Below, piece by piece: positions 26,847 to 35,373 of a stretch of DNA of 64,000 bases (positions are counted from its first letter, which is position 1; each line of letters begins with the position of its first letter). A program made the position numbers and the translations under genes. The stretch is from Peribacillus sp. Bi96. GTDB lineage: Bacteria > Bacillota > Bacilli > Bacillales > DSM-1321. The notes under the pieces are model-generated. The model searched no databases and had not been told where the DNA came from. It saw only the letters and a program-made list of their open reading frames with translations. Location of the stretch: positions 1 through 64,000 of the forward strand of contig NZ_CAKKLV010000008.1 in assembly GCF_918698115.1 (NCBI RefSeq), in the 5' to 3' direction.

Positions 26847-27959
26847 TCATGTACTGGAGGTTTTATTGATTGCATGTTGTAACGCTGTTATGAATCTCTC
26901 ATTTTCAAGAGGAGTGCCGATCGTCACGCGGATCGTATTATCATAGCCTAGCAAATGACCAGAACGGATGATGACACCAGAAATCAATAGCTTCTCGAAA
27001 ATCTCCTTACCTGGATGGTTCAGTTTGACCATCAAGAAGTTGGCATGTGAAGGGAAGCATGTTAATCCCATCTCGCTTAGTTCGTTTTCTAAATATCTTC
27101 TTCCTTCCTCATTCTTACGGGCACATTGTTCTACAAATAGATGGTCGTCGAGGGAAGCGAAGGCAGCAGCCTGTGCTAAACGATTGGTATTGAAGGGTTC
27201 CTTCACTTTAACTAGCTCTTGTATGATGGAAGCATCCATTAAACCGTATCCAATCCTTAATGCAGCCAATCCATAAATCTTTGAAAAAGTGCGTAAGATG
27301 ACCAGATTAGAATGGGTATTTAGAAGTGGCAAAGTTTCTAAATATTCTTCATCATCGACATACTCATAGTATGCTTCATCAACGATCAGTAATATATGTT
27401 TCGGCACCTTCTCGATAAAAGATCTTAACTTTTCTTTTTGAACGATCGTTCCTGTCGGATTATTGGGATTACAGACAAATATCATTCTTGTTTTTTCAGT
27501 TATGGCATCATACATACCCTCCAGGTCATGTACACCATCTATAAGAGGGATCTTTACAGGTGTGCCGCCATCAATCAATACATTCGTTTCATAGCGTGGA
27601 AATGTAACATCAGCCATGATGACTTCATCATTTTGTTGGATGTAGGTTCTTGTTAACAAACGTATCACTTCATCAGATCCATTTCCCAGGATGATATGAT
27701 CTTGTTTGATATTCAATTTCCTTGCCAGCTTTTCAGCTAATGACGGTGCCATTCCTTCAGGATAAAAGGAGGTTTGCTCCATTTCGATAAGCATGGCTTC
27801 CTTTGCTAGAGCTGAGTAACCGAATGGATTCTCATTGGAGGCCAATTTAACGATCGTTTCAAGTCCCAGTTCGCGTTGGACTTCTTCAATTGGCTTACCG
27901 GAAACATATGGGCTGATGTCTTCAATGTTTTTTCGAACCGGGATTTTCGTAAAGGTCAA
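26847..27959 (-). CDS. hisC: Histidinol-phosphate aminotransferase family enzyme
   Basis: A 370-residue fold-type I PLP enzyme of the HisC group. Signs are KLASNENPFGYSALAKEAM at the N-terminus, FVCNPNNPTGT, LLIVDEAYYEY and the Schiff-base lysine in LRTFSKIYGLAALRIGYG. HisC converts imidazole acetol phosphate to histidinol phosphate; many Bacillus HisC proteins also accept prephenate or aromatic oxoacids. The gene is not in a his operon, so an aromatic or other aminotransferase role is quite possible. The start is a TTG at 27959 behind AAAGGGAGGAA; the frame runs on upstream to 28331 across the divergent regulator gene, which is not plausible. It is divergent from an Lrp/AsnC regulator that may control it. 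Confidence 0.87.
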   Translation of the reverse strand: MTFTKIPVRKNIEDISPYVSGKPIEEVQRELGLETIVKLASNENPFGYSALAKEAMLIEMEQTSFYPEGMAPSLAEKLARKLNIKQDHIILGNGSDEVIRLLTRTYIQQNDEVIMADVTFPRYETNVLIDGGTPVKIPLIDGVHDLEGMYDAITEKTRMIFVCNPNNPTGTIVQKEKLRSFIEKVPKHILLIVDEAYYEYVDDEEYLETLPLLNTHSNLVILRTFSKIYGLAALRIGYGLMDASIIQELVKVKEPFNTNRLAQAAAFASLDDHLFVEQCARKNEEGRRYLENELSEMGLTCFPSHANFLMVKLNHPGKEIFEKLLISGVIIRSGHLLGYDNTIRVTIGTPLENERFITALQHAINKTSST

Positions 27960-28131
27960 TGCAGGTTCCTCCCTTTGGTAAATTCTGAATTTTCTTTTTC
28001 TATTTGCTAATTTTAATGATAGAATATTAACTGGTAAATTTACATACAAAAAAGAATGTTTTTTCACTTTCCATACAACATTTTTAAGAAAGATAAGCTT
28101 ATATTCCTTCATTATGAAAGGTGGGTGCTTC

Positions 28132-28599
28132 ATGGATGAAATAGATGTCAGTTTACTGGAACTTTTACAGATGAATGGACGCATTACGATAAGTGAACTA
28201 TCAAAGAAATTGGCTCTCAGTCGGCCCAGCATTTCGGAACGTATGTATCGCCTGCAAGAAAAGGGGATCATTGAGGGGTTCAGTGCAAGGGTTTCGCCGC
28301 TGGCGATAGGAAGAGGTGTACTTGTGTTCATTCAGGTCAGTGAACTTAAGGTTTCTGTTTCCGATTTCGAGCAGTTAGTTAAAAATGATTTAGACATTAT
28401 CGAATGCCATCGTGTAACAGGAACTGTTGGATATTTTTTGAAAGCGGCTTTAGCTGATATGGACAGCATGAGATTACTTATAGATCGATTAATACCCTAT
28501 GGACATCTGAACACTTCCATAGTTTTGACATCCCCGGTACCTTCCCGCTCCATTCTTCCAAAGATCAATGAAATGGAGGATCATGGCGCGAAATCCTAG
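28132..28599 (+). CDS. Lrp/AsnC family transcriptional regulator
   Basis: A 155-residue regulator. Residues about 3-60 are the AsnC winged helix (EIDVSLLELLQMNGRITISE and LALSRPSISERMYRLQEKGI). Residues about 70-145 are the RAM ligand-binding domain. The family senses amino acids as octamers on DNA. The ATG at 28132 follows GGTGGG; the ATG 18 bases earlier lacks a site. Its divergent neighbour, the aminotransferase at 27959, is the natural candidate target. Confidence 0.9.
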   Translation: MDEIDVSLLELLQMNGRITISELSKKLALSRPSISERMYRLQEKGIIEGFSARVSPLAIGRGVLVFIQVSELKVSVSDFEQLVKNDLDIIECHRVTGTVGYFLKAALADMDSMRLLIDRLIPYGHLNTSIVLTSPVPSRSILPKINEMEDHGAKS

Positions 28600-28628
28600 C
28601 TGAAAGGGTTAGAATGAAGGGTTTTTAC

Positions 28629-28660
28629 AAAAAGGAACGAGGCGAGGCCTGTTCCTTTTT
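28629..28660. terminator. Bidirectional terminator
   Basis: Perfect stem AAAAAGGAAC/GTTCCTTTTT around a twelve-base loop, between the Lrp-type gene and the convergent AhpD-like gene. Confidence 0.9.
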
Positions 28661-28664
28661 GGCG

Positions 28665-28937
28665 TTATTTCAAATCCATCAAAGCCCCGAAATATTGCTG
28701 GGCAGTTGTAAAACAAATGAAGGCCAATAGTTCTGAGACCTCTTCATCAGTGAATACCTCCTTTAATACTTGGAAAAACTTTTCCTCCGTTTTTTCACGG
28801 TGAATGAGAAATAATTCTGCAAAGGCGATTGCATAGCTTTCTTTCGTATCTTCTGCCCATTTATGCGAAATCTCTTCTGAGTGAAACAATCGTTGAAATG
28901 GACTGGACCCAAGCCCCGAATTTTTTATTCTTGTCAT
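28665..28937 (-). CDS. Short carboxymuconolactone-decarboxylase/AhpD-like protein
   Basis: A 90-residue protein that looks like the C-terminal half of the AhpD-like fold: a helical ESYAIAFAELFLIHREKTEEKF, the VFTDEEVSELLAFICF segment that matches the usual 'FSDEEIVELT' motif, and an aromatic end AQQYFGALMDLK. The CXXC redox motif that lies in the N-terminal half of the family is absent. Either this is a small standalone form or an N-terminally truncated gene; the good ribosome site (AAAGGAG before the ATG at 28937) argues that the short form is translated. Confidence 0.6.
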   Translation of the reverse strand: MTRIKNSGLGSSPFQRLFHSEEISHKWAEDTKESYAIAFAELFLIHREKTEEKFFQVLKEVFTDEEVSELLAFICFTTAQQYFGALMDLK

Positions 28938-29055
28938 GAACATCTCTCCTTTGAGATAATCTTAATATAAAAGACTAGGGATTTTCATTGCGTTTGTAAG
29001 GTATTTCAGTTTAATAATGAATGAATGTAAAGAAAAGAAGGGAAATTATATTTAA

Positions 29056-29484
29056 ATGAAAATAGATGAAAAAGACCGTAGCATCCTTGCCGAATTAACG
29101 ATGAATAGCCGAATTTCCATGAGGGAATTGGCAAAGAAAGTCAACCTCTCTGCTCCCACTGTTACAGAACGAGTACGGCAAATGGAGTCATTCGGAATCA
29201 TTAAAGGGTATGTTGCCGAGATTGACCATAAAAAGATTGGTTTTCCTATTGAGTGTATCGTGGAAGCAACGATACAAAATGGGGAATATGAAAAATTCAA
29301 AAAGTATATCTCCAAGTTACCGAATGTAGATTTTTGCTATCGAATTGCTGGACAGGCTTGTTTTATGCTAAAAATTCATAGTGAGAGCCTTGAAGAAGTG
29401 GAGGCATTCATCAACCGGACAATTCCTTTTGCGGCAACTGTCACCCATGTGATCCTTTCAGAAGTGGAGCGGAATCAAGAATGA
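29056..29484 (+). CDS. Lrp/AsnC family transcriptional regulator
   Basis: A 142-residue second Lrp/AsnC member. The N-terminal DNA-binding part reads KIDEKDRSILAELTMNSRIS and VNLSAPTVTERVRQMESFG; the C-terminal RAM domain spans about 70-140. It shares the architecture but only modest identity with the gene at 28132. It lies between the AhpD-like gene and the SigY-type operon and appears to be transcribed alone. The ATG at 29056 has GAAGGGAAA about ten bases before it, a moderate site. Effector unknown. Confidence 0.9.
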   Translation: MKIDEKDRSILAELTMNSRISMRELAKKVNLSAPTVTERVRQMESFGIIKGYVAEIDHKKIGFPIECIVEATIQNGEYEKFKKYISKLPNVDFCYRIAGQACFMLKIHSESLEEVEAFINRTIPFAATVTHVILSEVERNQE

Positions 29485-29504
29485 AAAATATTATGTATTT
29501 CTCG

Positions 29505-29530
29505 TGAACGAATTCTTCGTCCCAAACGTC
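29505..29530 (+). promoter_or_regulatory. ECF-type (SigY) autoregulatory promoter
   Basis: TGAACG (29505-29510), 16-base spacer, CGTC (29527-29530). This matches the promoter form reported for Bacillus SigY and stands 42 bases before the sigma gene, as expected for autoregulation. Confidence 0.8.
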
Positions 29531-29571
29531 ATATAACTATAACGGATAGGGACGAGAGTAGGTGATCATAG

Positions 29572-30129
29572 ATGGAAGAAAAAAAGCTGGTCAAAGCGGC
29601 GAAAAAGGGTGACGATGAAGCATTAGCCGAATTGTTTCAAGTTACCTATCCTTTCCTGCTTAAATATTTATTGAAATTGACTTTCAGTCTTCAAAATGCT
29701 GAAGACTTAGCTCAGGAGACCTTTTCGAAAGCGATTGAGAATCTTCCTAAGTTCAAGGGAACTTCAAAGTTTTCTACATGGCTGATTTCCATTGCAACAC
29801 GCTTATATCTGGATCAAAAGCGAAAGCAGAAACGAGAAATCAACTGGTTAAAACAAGAGCAGTCAGTCCGCAAACTGAAATGGGAGACACAAAGCAATAA
29901 CCAAGCATGGGATGATGTCATGGAAGCACTAGATCACCTGAATGATGATTTACGGGTTCCGATCATCCTGAAGCATTACTATGGTTTTTCTTATGAAGAA
30001 ATAGCGGGAATAATCAAGATTCCAGAAGGGACAGTAAAATCCCGTGTCCATAAAGGCATTAAAACTATAAGAAAGGAGCTGAAACCGATTGATGAAGGAT
30101 CAACAAGCTTATCCAAACCGCTCATCTAG
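29572..30129 (+). CDS. sigY: ECF RNA polymerase sigma factor, SigY type
   Basis: A 185-residue sigma-70 factor of the extracytoplasmic-function group. Region 2 spans about residues 20-95 (NAEDLAQETFSKAIENLPKF for -10 recognition, STWLISIATRLYLDQKRK). Region 4 spans about 120-172 (YYGFSYEEIAGIIKIPEGTV, then KSRVHKGI). The identification as SigY rests on the neighbours (a YxlC-like and a YxlE-like protein follow) and on the TGAACG-N16-CGTC promoter. In B. subtilis SigY responds to nitrogen starvation and to envelope-related signals and is held by YxlC and YxlE. AGGTGAT precedes the ATG. The end overlaps the next gene by 41 bases. Confidence 0.85.
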   Translation: MEEKKLVKAAKKGDDEALAELFQVTYPFLLKYLLKLTFSLQNAEDLAQETFSKAIENLPKFKGTSKFSTWLISIATRLYLDQKRKQKREINWLKQEQSVRKLKWETQSNNQAWDDVMEALDHLNDDLRVPIILKHYYGFSYEEIAGIIKIPEGTVKSRVHKGIKTIRKELKPIDEGSTSLSKPLI

Positions 30130-30436
30130 GGATGATCAAGATATAGTCGACCAAATAAATAAGAGCCTGGAAAATTTTGATGAGGCTTTTTCGATTGAAA
30201 TCCCCCAACCGTCCTATTTTGAACAAAAAATCAAAATGCAGCGAGCGGAGACCAAAAAAAAGTGGTTGAAAGAACTGCTTATATTTACTGTAACCGCTGC
30301 AATCATTCTAGGTTTCCTGTTTCTAGCCCTATTCCATCAACCCGAAGTCTTTCTGGCGCTCCAGGTGCTGACCGTTGTGTTCATTTGTTTTTATACGATG
30401 CTTGTAAAAAGAAAGGTGAAGATGGGTCATGAGTAA
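30089..30436 (+). CDS. yxlC: YxlC-like anti-sigma factor subunit
   Basis: A 115-residue protein with a soluble N-terminal half (residues 1-60, containing PSYFEQKIKMQRAETKK) and two membrane helices (about 65-85 and 88-105), ending in a basic tail. The layout and operon position match YxlC, the membrane-bound negative regulator of SigY in B. subtilis. The start is TTG at 30089 behind GAAAGGAGC, or the ATG one codon later. It overlaps the sigma gene, so the two should be made in step. Confidence 0.72.
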   Translation: MMKDQQAYPNRSSRDDQDIVDQINKSLENFDEAFSIEIPQPSYFEQKIKMQRAETKKKWLKELLIFTVTAAIILGFLFLALFHQPEVFLALQVLTVVFICFYTMLVKRKVKMGHE

Positions 30437-30647
30437 CCTTAAAATATTTGCTTTGATTGTGTGTGGGCTGATTTTATTGGCCCAAAGTATTTTTCTCTTC
30501 ATCGATGCCAGGAAGAATGGCTTTAACCATTGGATGTGGGGGATTCTAGGTTTGATTCAAGCTCCATTTCCGTTGATTTTTTATTTGATCGTAAAAAAAA
30601 TTAGAAAAAAGGAAGAGGATGAACTATATGATTATCGTGACTACTAA
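30429..30647 (+). CDS. YxlE-like two-helix membrane protein (PLDc_N domain)
   Basis: A 72-residue protein with two membrane helices (about 5-24 and 38-57) and a charged tail RKKEEDELYDYRDY. The stretch between them, ARKNGFNHWMWGILGLIQAP, is typical of the phospholipase-D-nuclease N-terminal (PLDc_N) family to which YxlE belongs. In B. subtilis YxlE acts with YxlC to restrain SigY. It overlaps the preceding gene by eight bases. A YxlD-type protein, present in B. subtilis between them, is not seen. Confidence 0.7.
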   Translation: MSNLKIFALIVCGLILLAQSIFLFIDARKNGFNHWMWGILGLIQAPFPLIFYLIVKKIRKKEEDELYDYRDY

Positions 30648-30942
30648 TACCGTACCTGGTAAAGAAATCAAAGAACTGAAGGGGCTTGTTAAGGGGAACA
30701 GTGTTCAATCCAAGCATATCGGAAAAGATATACTCGCTGGATTAAGGACCATTGTCGGGGGCGAAATCACTGAGTATACAGAAATGATGAAAGAAGCAAG
30801 ACAGAAAGCAATTGGCAGGATGGTGGATGAAGCGAAAGAAAAAGGGGCGAACGCCATCGTTGCCATGCGCCTGGAAACTTCAGCTATCATGCAAAATGCT
30901 TGTGAAATCATTGCTTATGGCACTGCCGTTCATGTTGAATGA
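30628..30942 (+). CDS. YbjQ (UPF0145) heavy-metal-binding-domain protein
   Basis: A 104-residue protein of the YbjQ/UPF0145 family: IIVTTNTVPGKEIKELKGLV at the start, then GGEITEYTEMMKEARQKAIGR and KEKGANAIVAMRLETS. The family forms a pentameric fold and is often labelled heavy-metal-binding, although its function is not established. Its start is the ATG at 30628, inside the previous gene, behind AAGGAAGAGG. It is the last gene of the SigY-type operon; B. subtilis has ABC-transporter genes yxlFG in the corresponding place. Confidence 0.82.
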   Translation: MIIVTTNTVPGKEIKELKGLVKGNSVQSKHIGKDILAGLRTIVGGEITEYTEMMKEARQKAIGRMVDEAKEKGANAIVAMRLETSAIMQNACEIIAYGTAVHVE

Positions 30943-31401
30943 AATAAAGTGGGGTCTGTAATCCTTTAAGCGTATTTTTCTTGTTCTTCTTACCATTTAA
31001 ACAATTAAAGAGCCATATATGATTTTTCAGCAGAGGGTTCCTTATTGTTGTCCATACGGCAAGTGAATGAAGTCCTTCTAAAACTTTATAACAAATATAA
31101 AGATAAGGTCTGAATCAAGAGCCCGGCCAAAATGAAGAAGTGAAGACGTTTTTCCAGTTGAATTATGGCGTTACCTTCCCAATTCTCAGTAAAATTGATG
31201 TAAGGGGAAGTCTAGCACCCCCCTTCTATATAATGGATTCGAAGATATAATGAAGCGCCTGGATTTTTCCAGGCGCATTTTTAGCGATCATTGCTTTCCA
31301 ATAATTATATGAAATCAAAGTATCTTGAATAAGCTAATGAAATAAGGGGTACAGGTAATAGCGAAAGAACTTTAATAAAAATTTGAAAAGAGGGGTGACA
31401 T
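30943..31401. other. Gene-poor interval with one terminator
   Basis: About 460 bases between the YbjQ-type gene and the catalase-like gene. Apart from the terminator at 31253-31283 I see no supported gene or RNA. Confidence 0.4.
31253..31283 (+). terminator. Rho-independent terminator
   Basis: GCGCCTGG-attttt-CCAGGCGC followed by ATTTTTA. It lies 310 bases past the SigY operon, so it may end that transcript or an unrecognised short one. Confidence 0.8.
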
Positions 31402-32334
31402 ATGGAGGGAAATGCCAATGTTAAACCTGAATTAGCGAGTGAAGCGGTGAATGTAATTGAAAATGTAGCTGGAACATATCCTGGTTATCGACGGGCGCAT
31501 GCAAGGGGATATATGTATGAGGGGATTTTCACCCCAAACGGAAACGCGTCCCCATTAACGGTGGCAGCCCATCTTCAGGATGAATCCGTGCCGGCGATCA
31601 TCCGGTTTTCAAATAGCTCGCCGATTCCAAGCCATCCTGATGCCATTTCACCTGTAAAGGGCATGGCAGTCAAGTTTCAATTGCCTAATGGAGAGGCATC
31701 AGACCTTATTGCTGTGACCATCCCGCTATTCTTTGCGAAAACACCTGAAGCATTTGTTGATATTGCTGACTTTTTCAAGTCTGCAAAAGATGGTTTTCCC
31801 AATCTGAAAGAGCTTGCAAAAATCCTGTTGAAGTATCCTGAAAGCAAGGCAAGCTTACAAATGCTGAAAGAAATGCGTTCTCCAGCCAGTTTCTCAACGT
31901 GTCAATATTACTCCATTCATGCCTTCTATTTCGTTAATGCGGAAGGGAGGCGTCAGGCCATTAAGTATGAGTGGGTACCTGATGCAGGCCTTAGTATGCT
32001 AGCAAAAGAGGAGGTAGCCAAGCGTCATCCCGAATATCTAAATGAAGAAATGGAAGAGAGGCTCAAGCAAGGTCCAGTGGGCTTTAAATTGAACATTCAA
32101 ATAGGAGGGGTAAATGACCCGACTGACGATTCAACCATTGCTTGGTCGGAAGATAAACAAGTAATCACGGTCGGTCATTTAATGATATCAAATAAAATCG
32201 AATCTTTTGCAGATCATTTACTGTTTGATCCAACCAATATCCCTGCGGGAATTGAGTGCTCGGAAGACCCAATCTTACATTTCCGACATCATGCGTATGC
32301 GATTTCATATGATCGTCGCACACATAACCAATGA
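31402..32334 (+). CDS. Catalase-related heme peroxidase (mini-catalase)
   Basis: A 310-residue protein of the catalase fold, much shorter than the 480-residue clade enzymes. The distal histidine lies in GYRRAHARGYMYEGIFTPNG, the substrate-channel region in IIRFSNSSPIPSHPDAISPV and KGMAVKFQLP, and the proximal tyrosine region in FRHHAYAISYDRR at the C-terminus. This is the 'catalase family peroxidase' group, in which activity ranges from peroxidase to weak catalase. No signal peptide is present, unlike many Gram-negative SrpA homologues, so it should be cytosolic. AGAGGGGTG precedes the ATG. Alone between two terminators. Confidence 0.88.
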   Translation: MEGNANVKPELASEAVNVIENVAGTYPGYRRAHARGYMYEGIFTPNGNASPLTVAAHLQDESVPAIIRFSNSSPIPSHPDAISPVKGMAVKFQLPNGEASDLIAVTIPLFFAKTPEAFVDIADFFKSAKDGFPNLKELAKILLKYPESKASLQMLKEMRSPASFSTCQYYSIHAFYFVNAEGRRQAIKYEWVPDAGLSMLAKEEVAKRHPEYLNEEMEERLKQGPVGFKLNIQIGGVNDPTDDSTIAWSEDKQVITVGHLMISNKIESFADHLLFDPTNIPAGIECSEDPILHFRHHAYAISYDRRTHNQ

Positions 32335-32345
32335 ATGAAATCATG

Positions 32346-32386
32346 AAAAAAGAGAAAAACCTTATTGATTGGTTTTTCTCTTTTTT
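32346..32386. terminator. Bidirectional terminator between mini-catalase and UbiB-type kinase
   Basis: Stem aaaaaagagaaaaacc with its perfect complement around a nine-base loop; T-run on both strands. Confidence 0.93.
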
Positions 32387-32393
32387 CGTAAGT

Positions 32394-34064
32394 TTACATT
32401 TTTCCGGATCTAAAAATGGTGTAAAGCATGAATAAGAACATCAGGGTTGCAACCACAAAACCTATCTCGATAACTGGTATTTTCCATAGAAGAAGGGTTT
32501 CCCCACCAATTGCCGAGCCGATAATGAGACCGACCATGATTATGCTAAAGGCAAGCAGGATAATACTAAAAGACAAACGGTTGGAGATTTGATCTAGCTT
32601 ATGTAAAAATACTTGAAGTTCGGGAATATTGATATCCAATCGCAATTTCCCTTTTTTTATGATACCTGTTACTTCCCTGATGTCCTTCGGAAGTTCAGCA
32701 AGAGCTTCAGCAGACTCTATGAATTGATTCCATGTGTTCTTTGCAATGTTTTTTGGATTGTAGCGTTCCTTAAAAAGCCTTTCCCCAAAAGGTTCAGCTG
32801 CCTTCATAATGCTGAAATGTGGATCTAATTCCTCGATAATGGCTTCCATGGTAAGCAGTGCCTTGCCGAGCATCGTGAATTCAGGTGGGATTTGGACATG
32901 GTGCCGATTGGCAACTGTGAACAGGTCATTCACTGCTCCACCTAGGCTGATTTGGCTCAATGGGATATCATAATATTTATTTCGCAGTTCATCAATATCT
33001 CCCCTTAATGAAGCCATATCCGTTTCGTCTGTCAGGAGGCCCATATCGGAAAGCGTCTTGATCAGTCCATTAGTACTTCCGCGTTTCAGATTGATGACAA
33101 GCGAGGCGAATTGATATTTCGTTTCATCCTCCAGACGTCCCACCATTCCAAAATCCATGAGTGCGACGACATTACCTGGCAAAATGATGATATTGCCAGG
33201 GTGGGGATCGCCGTGGTAAAAGCCATCGATCAATATTTGTTGTAGCATGGCATTTGCTAATCTTTCCGCGATTTTTCGGCGATCATACCCTTCGTCATCA
33301 AGCTGCTTATAATGATTGATCTTAATTCCTTGAATAAAATCCATCGATAGTACCCTTTTTGTAGAATATTCCCAATGGATCCTTGGTATCTTTAACCCTT
33401 GATCATTGATGAACTGCTTGGCTATTCTTTCCCCGTTGCGCCCCTCGGAGTTATAATCGAGTTCTGCGCGAAGTGATTTAGCGAATTCATCAATCATTTT
33501 TCTGACTTGGTAGCGTCTTGCCCAAGATATGCGTGCTTCCATCAGTCTTGCCAAATCATCGAGAATTTCCAAATCCGTTTCCACGGTTGGCAGAATATCG
33601 GGCCGCTGCACTTTGATTGCTACTATTTCCTGCGATGGCAGCCGTGCAGCATGGACCTGCCCAATCGAAGCGGTTGCCAGTGGGATTTCATCAAATTCAA
33701 GAAAAAGATTTTCCAATGAATCCCCCAATTCAGCTTCAACAATCTTGCGAACTTTATCAAATGGAAAGGGAGTGACCTGGTCCTGTAACTTTTCAAGTTC
33801 GCGGACGATTTCTTCCGGAACGAAATCACGCCTCGTACTTGCAATCTGACCAAGTTTAATGAAAGTGGGTCCCAAGCTTTGTAATATCTTATGCAGCCTC
33901 TCACCTATTGAGCGGAGGTTCAGATTTTCGTCTGGTTGGAGTTTCGATGCCGCTTTGCTCTCGGATAACCCGAGGCGATAGATGAAGTAACCAAAACCAT
34001 TTTTCAAAAAGGCATTAATGATTTCTTGGTAACGATGTGCGTGTTTCAGTCGCTTGCCAAACAT
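32394..34064 (-). CDS. UbiB/AarF/ABC1 family atypical kinase
   Basis: A 556-residue member of the UbiB protein-kinase-like family. The hallmark KxGQ motif is in GPTFIKLGQIASTR, the A-rich loop in PLATASIGQVHAARLP, and the ATP/metal motifs in GDPHPGNIIILP and LMDFGMVGR. Two membrane helices close the C-terminus (about 500-550). Relatives support isoprenoid-quinone synthesis through ATPase activity and lipid binding. Bacillus makes menaquinone, not ubiquinone, so a direct UbiB role is unlikely. It is the second gene after a phasin-like protein with a 15-base gap. Its start (ATG 34064) has GGAGGT upstream. Confidence 0.9.
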   Translation of the reverse strand: MFGKRLKHAHRYQEIINAFLKNGFGYFIYRLGLSESKAASKLQPDENLNLRSIGERLHKILQSLGPTFIKLGQIASTRRDFVPEEIVRELEKLQDQVTPFPFDKVRKIVEAELGDSLENLFLEFDEIPLATASIGQVHAARLPSQEIVAIKVQRPDILPTVETDLEILDDLARLMEARISWARRYQVRKMIDEFAKSLRAELDYNSEGRNGERIAKQFINDQGLKIPRIHWEYSTKRVLSMDFIQGIKINHYKQLDDEGYDRRKIAERLANAMLQQILIDGFYHGDPHPGNIIILPGNVVALMDFGMVGRLEDETKYQFASLVINLKRGSTNGLIKTLSDMGLLTDETDMASLRGDIDELRNKYYDIPLSQISLGGAVNDLFTVANRHHVQIPPEFTMLGKALLTMEAIIEELDPHFSIMKAAEPFGERLFKERYNPKNIAKNTWNQFIESAEALAELPKDIREVTGIIKKGKLRLDINIPELQVFLHKLDQISNRLSFSIILLAFSIIMVGLIIGSAIGGETLLLWKIPVIEIGFVVATLMFLFMLYTIFRSGKM

Positions 34065-34079
34065 TCAAGTACCTCCAGA

Positions 34080-34382
34080 TTACGGTTGTATGTTTTTGTT
34101 TTGCTGCTCTAAAATTGCGATACGACGCTCTAATTCCCGAACTTCTTCTTTGGTTGCCAAGTTTAGGCCGTTGAGTGCTTGATTGACTTTGAGCTTGACG
34201 GATTCATCCAGTTGCTTTTGGGCCTGTTCCCCTTTTTCGACCCATTGCTTAATAAGAACCTTGGAGTCTTCCTTTGAGATATCGCCTTTTTTCACAAGAG
34301 AGTCCACTGCTTTTTCAATTTGTTCCTTTGTAGCAGCGGCAGCACCTAATCCTAAAGAAAACACATTTTTTAATAAGTCCAT
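34080..34382 (-). CDS. Phasin-like coiled-coil protein
   Basis: A 100-residue helical protein with a short hydrophobic start (LLKNVFSLGLGAAAATKEQI), a VDSLVKKGDISKEDSKVLIK hairpin and a C-terminal coiled coil (EEVRELERRIAILEQQNK). This is the pattern of the 'polyhydroxyalkanoate synthesis regulator phasin' family, often found next to ABC1/UbiB kinases. GGAGGAATG precedes the start. No PHA synthase gene lies in this window; the pairing with the kinase is probably the more relevant context. Confidence 0.78.
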   Translation of the reverse strand: MDLLKNVFSLGLGAAAATKEQIEKAVDSLVKKGDISKEDSKVLIKQWVEKGEQAQKQLDESVKLKVNQALNGLNLATKEEVRELERRIAILEQQNKNIQP

Positions 34383-34621
34383 TTTTACATTCCTCCAATA
34401 TAAATTTTTTTACACTGTAGAAAGATAATAGCAGGTTTCCTTCACCCTGGTTTATTCTTGTTGTTTCTATTATCATACATCATTGAAGGCCACTACAAAA
34501 ATATAATGGGTCCTGCTGATTATTGAAAACTCAAGGAAAGTGTTTAAAGTGAAGTGTTTGAAGTGGAGCGAATTGGAGATTATGATAGGGAAAGCAAGCT
34601 AGTGAAAGTGAGGATGAAAAT

Positions 34622-35371
34622 ATGGGATTCACAAATAAAACGGTGATTGTAACAGGCGCTTCTAATGGTATAGGGAGAGGCGTGGCAAAGGGATATGCTG
34701 AAAGTGGTGCATCGGTCGTACTTGCAGATATGGACGAGCAGGAGGGCCTTCAGTATGTAGAGGAGCTCAAAAGTAATGGGCATGAAGCCATGTTCGTTAA
34801 AACGGATGTTCGGAAGGAAGCTGACATCCTGCATTTGATGGATGTCACTCTAGAAACATATAAAACCATTGATATATTAATTAATAATGCCGGAAAGACA
34901 TTATTCAAATCGCTATATGATCTGACGATTGAGGAATGGGACGATATGATGAATACGAACTTGCGCAGTGTTTTCCTTTGTTCCCGGGCAGCGGCAACAT
35001 CGATGCGGAATAATGAAACGGGCGGGGCAATCATCAATTTAGCATCAACAAGAGCGATTATGTCAGAGCCGGATTCGGAATCCTATGCAGCGACAAAAGG
35101 GGGGATCGTTGCCTTGACCCATGCACTCGCCGCTTCATTCAGCGAAGAGAAAATTACGGTTAATTCGATTTCACCGGGTTGGATTGAAACAGGTGATTAT
35201 GGAGCGTTAAGGGAAAAGGATCATCAACAGCATTTATCCAATCGGGTTGGCAAACCGGAAGATATTGCAAGGGCCTGCCTTTATTTAACGGCATCGGAGA
35301 ATGACTTCGTTACGGGAGTTGACCTTATCGTCGATGGAGGGATGACAAGAAAAATGATATACGAGGAGTGA
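34622..35371 (+). CDS. Short-chain dehydrogenase/reductase
   Basis: A 249-residue SDR of the classical type. The Rossmann TGASNGIGRG motif is at residues 12-21, NNAG at about 89-92, the catalytic serine in INLASTRA and the YxxxK pair in SYAATKGG. The active-site serine region reads AST, as expected. The C-terminal VTGVDLIVDGGMTRKM is the usual end. It probably reduces a small carbonyl compound or a sugar with NAD(P)H; the substrate is not evident. The stop falls three bases from the convergent small gene, so there is no terminator between them. Confidence 0.9.
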   Translation: MGFTNKTVIVTGASNGIGRGVAKGYAESGASVVLADMDEQEGLQYVEELKSNGHEAMFVKTDVRKEADILHLMDVTLETYKTIDILINNAGKTLFKSLYDLTIEEWDDMMNTNLRSVFLCSRAAATSMRNNETGGAIINLASTRAIMSEPDSESYAATKGGIVALTHALAASFSEEKITVNSISPGWIETGDYGALREKDHQQHLSNRVGKPEDIARACLYLTASENDFVTGVDLIVDGGMTRKMIYEE

Positions 35372-35373
35372 CC

